37,872 nucleotides of DNA from Micrococcales bacterium (GTDB lineage: Bacteria > Actinomycetota > Actinomycetes > S36-B12 > GCA-2699445). Under the pieces are notes generated by a model. The model made no database searches and had not been told where the DNA came from. It saw nothing but the letters and a program-made list of their open reading frames with translations. The stretch covers positions 1-37,872 of the forward strand of contig PAAU01000003.1 in the NCBI GenBank assembly GCA_002699445.1, read 5' to 3'. Below are positions 36,765-37,872 of the stretch, in pieces; the first letter of the stretch is position 1, and the number at the start of each line of letters is the position of its first letter. The translations under genes were made by a program, and so were the position numbers.

Positions 36765-37872
36765 TCATCCATTTCGATGCATTCGATTCTCCAAAGCAAC
36801 CAATAGATACTTCAATGTGTCGGTGGCACTAGGTCCGCCACGAGAGATTTGTTCTGCACCGGTTAGTTCCGGTATCAGCCTCGTCAACGGCTTGGTAGTA
36901 ACCGGCCAGCGGTATTCCGACGCAAGTTCGAGTGCATTGTCCGACATCAACCGACGCTTAGCTGGGTTGCCAGCCAAACCAATGAGGGCTCTTGTCCAGT
37001 GGGTAACGGACTTCGGTGGGACGCAAATGGCGGCACCTCGGTGTTCCATCTGCTCAGAGAGGACACCCCCAGAAGTAGTCAGAGTCGGTAGTCCAACCCA
37101 CAAGTGATCGAGGAGCCGCGTCCGAAAACTCATTCTTGTCTCAAAAGTATTGAAATGAGCGCTGACTCCGATATCGGCGTCGGCTAGGTAGTCGTAGCGG
37201 TCCTCGTAATCAACCCAATCCGACGCAAAAAAAACTCCACCGTCGTTGAATACTGCTTGGATTTCAGGCTCTGCGAAGACGGCGGATGCTCTACTTTGTT
37301 CCGTTTCGGAGCCATACGGATTCTTCGCCCCAAGGAAAATGAGTCGAAGTCTCGGGTCTTCTTGCCTTGCCTCGACAAGTCCTCGAATAACAGTCCCTGG
37401 GTCAAACCAGTTCCACAGACCGCCCGTCCACAGCATCACGATGGAATCATCCGGAACCAGAGACCCCTTGAAGGGGTGAAGAGAGTCGCGCCGGCGCCTC
37501 GGTTGGGAGATGCCGAATGGGATCACTTCGACCTCTGGTGGTCGAGCACCGCCAGGCCCCAGAGCTTGCATACGTCCTGCTTGCCCAAGAGCGCCAATAA
37601 TGAAATCTTTTTGACGCTCGGAAGCGACCAGAAAGGCATCTCCACAGTTGACTGCGGTCGCATATTCCAACCGGTTACGTTCGACTAACTTTCTCCTGGT
37701 CCGACGAGAAAAAGATGTCAATTCTAGAGATTCTGGGTACTCGACGAATGCAGGAACGTAGAGGTCGTAGATGACCGAAGCCGACGAGTCATGTAGACCT
37801 CTGGCAAGGTCGACGCGAGTGGGTTGGGTGATAATCAGATCCGAAACGTCGCCGAGGCTTCGGAGACTTGAC
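36765..37872 (-). CDS. Glycosyltransferase family 4-like protein (5' end beyond window)
   Basis: The frame is open from the right edge to the stop at 36765, giving 368 visible residues. It includes VSDLIITQPTRVDLARGLHD and VIYDLYVPAFVEYPES before the TTG that a shorter ORF would use. Conserved points are VEVIPFGISQPRRRR, LWTGGLWNWFDPGTVIRGL, RLIFLGAKNPY, ADIGVSAHFNTFETRMSFRT, LDHLWVGLPTLTTSGGVLSE and the MEHRGAAICVPP segment, the pattern of GT-B glycosyltransferases acting on surface glycans. The acceptor is unknown. It reads toward the RTX-like gene in the same direction. The rest of the cluster lies beyond the window. Confidence 0.85.
   Translation of the reverse strand, partial: SSLRSLGDVSDLIITQPTRVDLARGLHDSSASVIYDLYVPAFVEYPESLELTSFSRRTRRKLVERNRLEYATAVNCGDAFLVASERQKDFIIGALGQAGRMQALGPGGARPPEVEVIPFGISQPRRRRDSLHPFKGSLVPDDSIVMLWTGGLWNWFDPGTVIRGLVEARQEDPRLRLIFLGAKNPYGSETEQSRASAVFAEPEIQAVFNDGGVFFASDWVDYEDRYDYLADADIGVSAHFNTFETRMSFRTRLLDHLWVGLPTLTTSGGVLSEQMEHRGAAICVPPKSVTHWTRALIGLAGNPAKRRLMSDNALELASEYRWPVTTKPLTRLIPELTGAEQISRGGPSATDTLKYLLVALENRMHRNG

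Overview
The window is a chromosomal segment of an actinobacterium (Actinomycetota) of moderate GC content. The evidence is a set of lineage-typical genes: mycothiol synthase (mshD), a GlnR-type orphan response regulator, a bacterial XPB helicase paired with its helicase-associated partner, DUF2516, DUF3263, DUF4395, a nitrobindin-type FABP protein and glucosyl-3-phosphoglycerate synthase. The order nitrobindin / thioredoxin / glnR / mshD, with ppk-CHAD and pst nearby, resembles gene order known from mycobacteria and streptomycetes. I see no phage, transposon, CRISPR, rRNA or tRNA signal. The species cannot be named from the sequence; an uncultured aquatic actinobacterium would fit.

Layout. 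1-4.9 kb, minus strand: glnR, mshD, ppk and a CYTH-CHAD polyphosphate-binding protein cut by the left edge, covering nitrogen control, mycothiol synthesis and polyphosphate. 4.9-9.1 kb: an alpha/beta hydrolase, a FUSC-type membrane transporter and a membrane-anchored thioredoxin with its DUF4395 partner. 9.1-10.8 kb, minus: aquaporin/glycerol facilitator, a ParB-like small protein and a DsrE-like protein. 10.9-12.9 kb, plus: a tight operon of nitrobindin-like protein, Fur-family regulator and YgfZ (heme, metal and Fe-S themes). 13-15.5 kb: a PATAN/DUF4388-like protein with a proline-rich tail, a Lys/Ala-rich repeat protein at the hbhA position, and DUF2516. 15.5-21.3 kb, minus: XPB helicase, its partner, and groEL under two side-by-side CIRCE operators. 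21.4-25.8 kb: an acidic small protein, gpgS, DUF3263, a CPBP protease, a methyltransferase and a DM13 protein. 26.1-30.1 kb, plus: pstSCAB phosphate transporter with a PHO-box-like promoter and a perfect hairpin after pstS. 30.1-37.9 kb, minus: a 52-aa microprotein behind its own PHO-box-like repeats, a Tat-exported sulfatase, a secreted beta-propeller with seven cysteine pairs, a patatin, a secreted RTX-like protein and a glycosyltransferase cut by the right edge.

How the parts fit. Phosphate handling recurs: high-affinity uptake (pst), storage (ppk, CHAD), and phased 11-nt repeats resembling PHO boxes in front of both pstS and the microprotein. The least explained elements are that microprotein, the cysteine-paired propeller-sulfatase pair, the double CIRCE, and the Lys-rich repeat protein with its basic segment at the N-terminus. 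Most of the rest is ordinary core genome.
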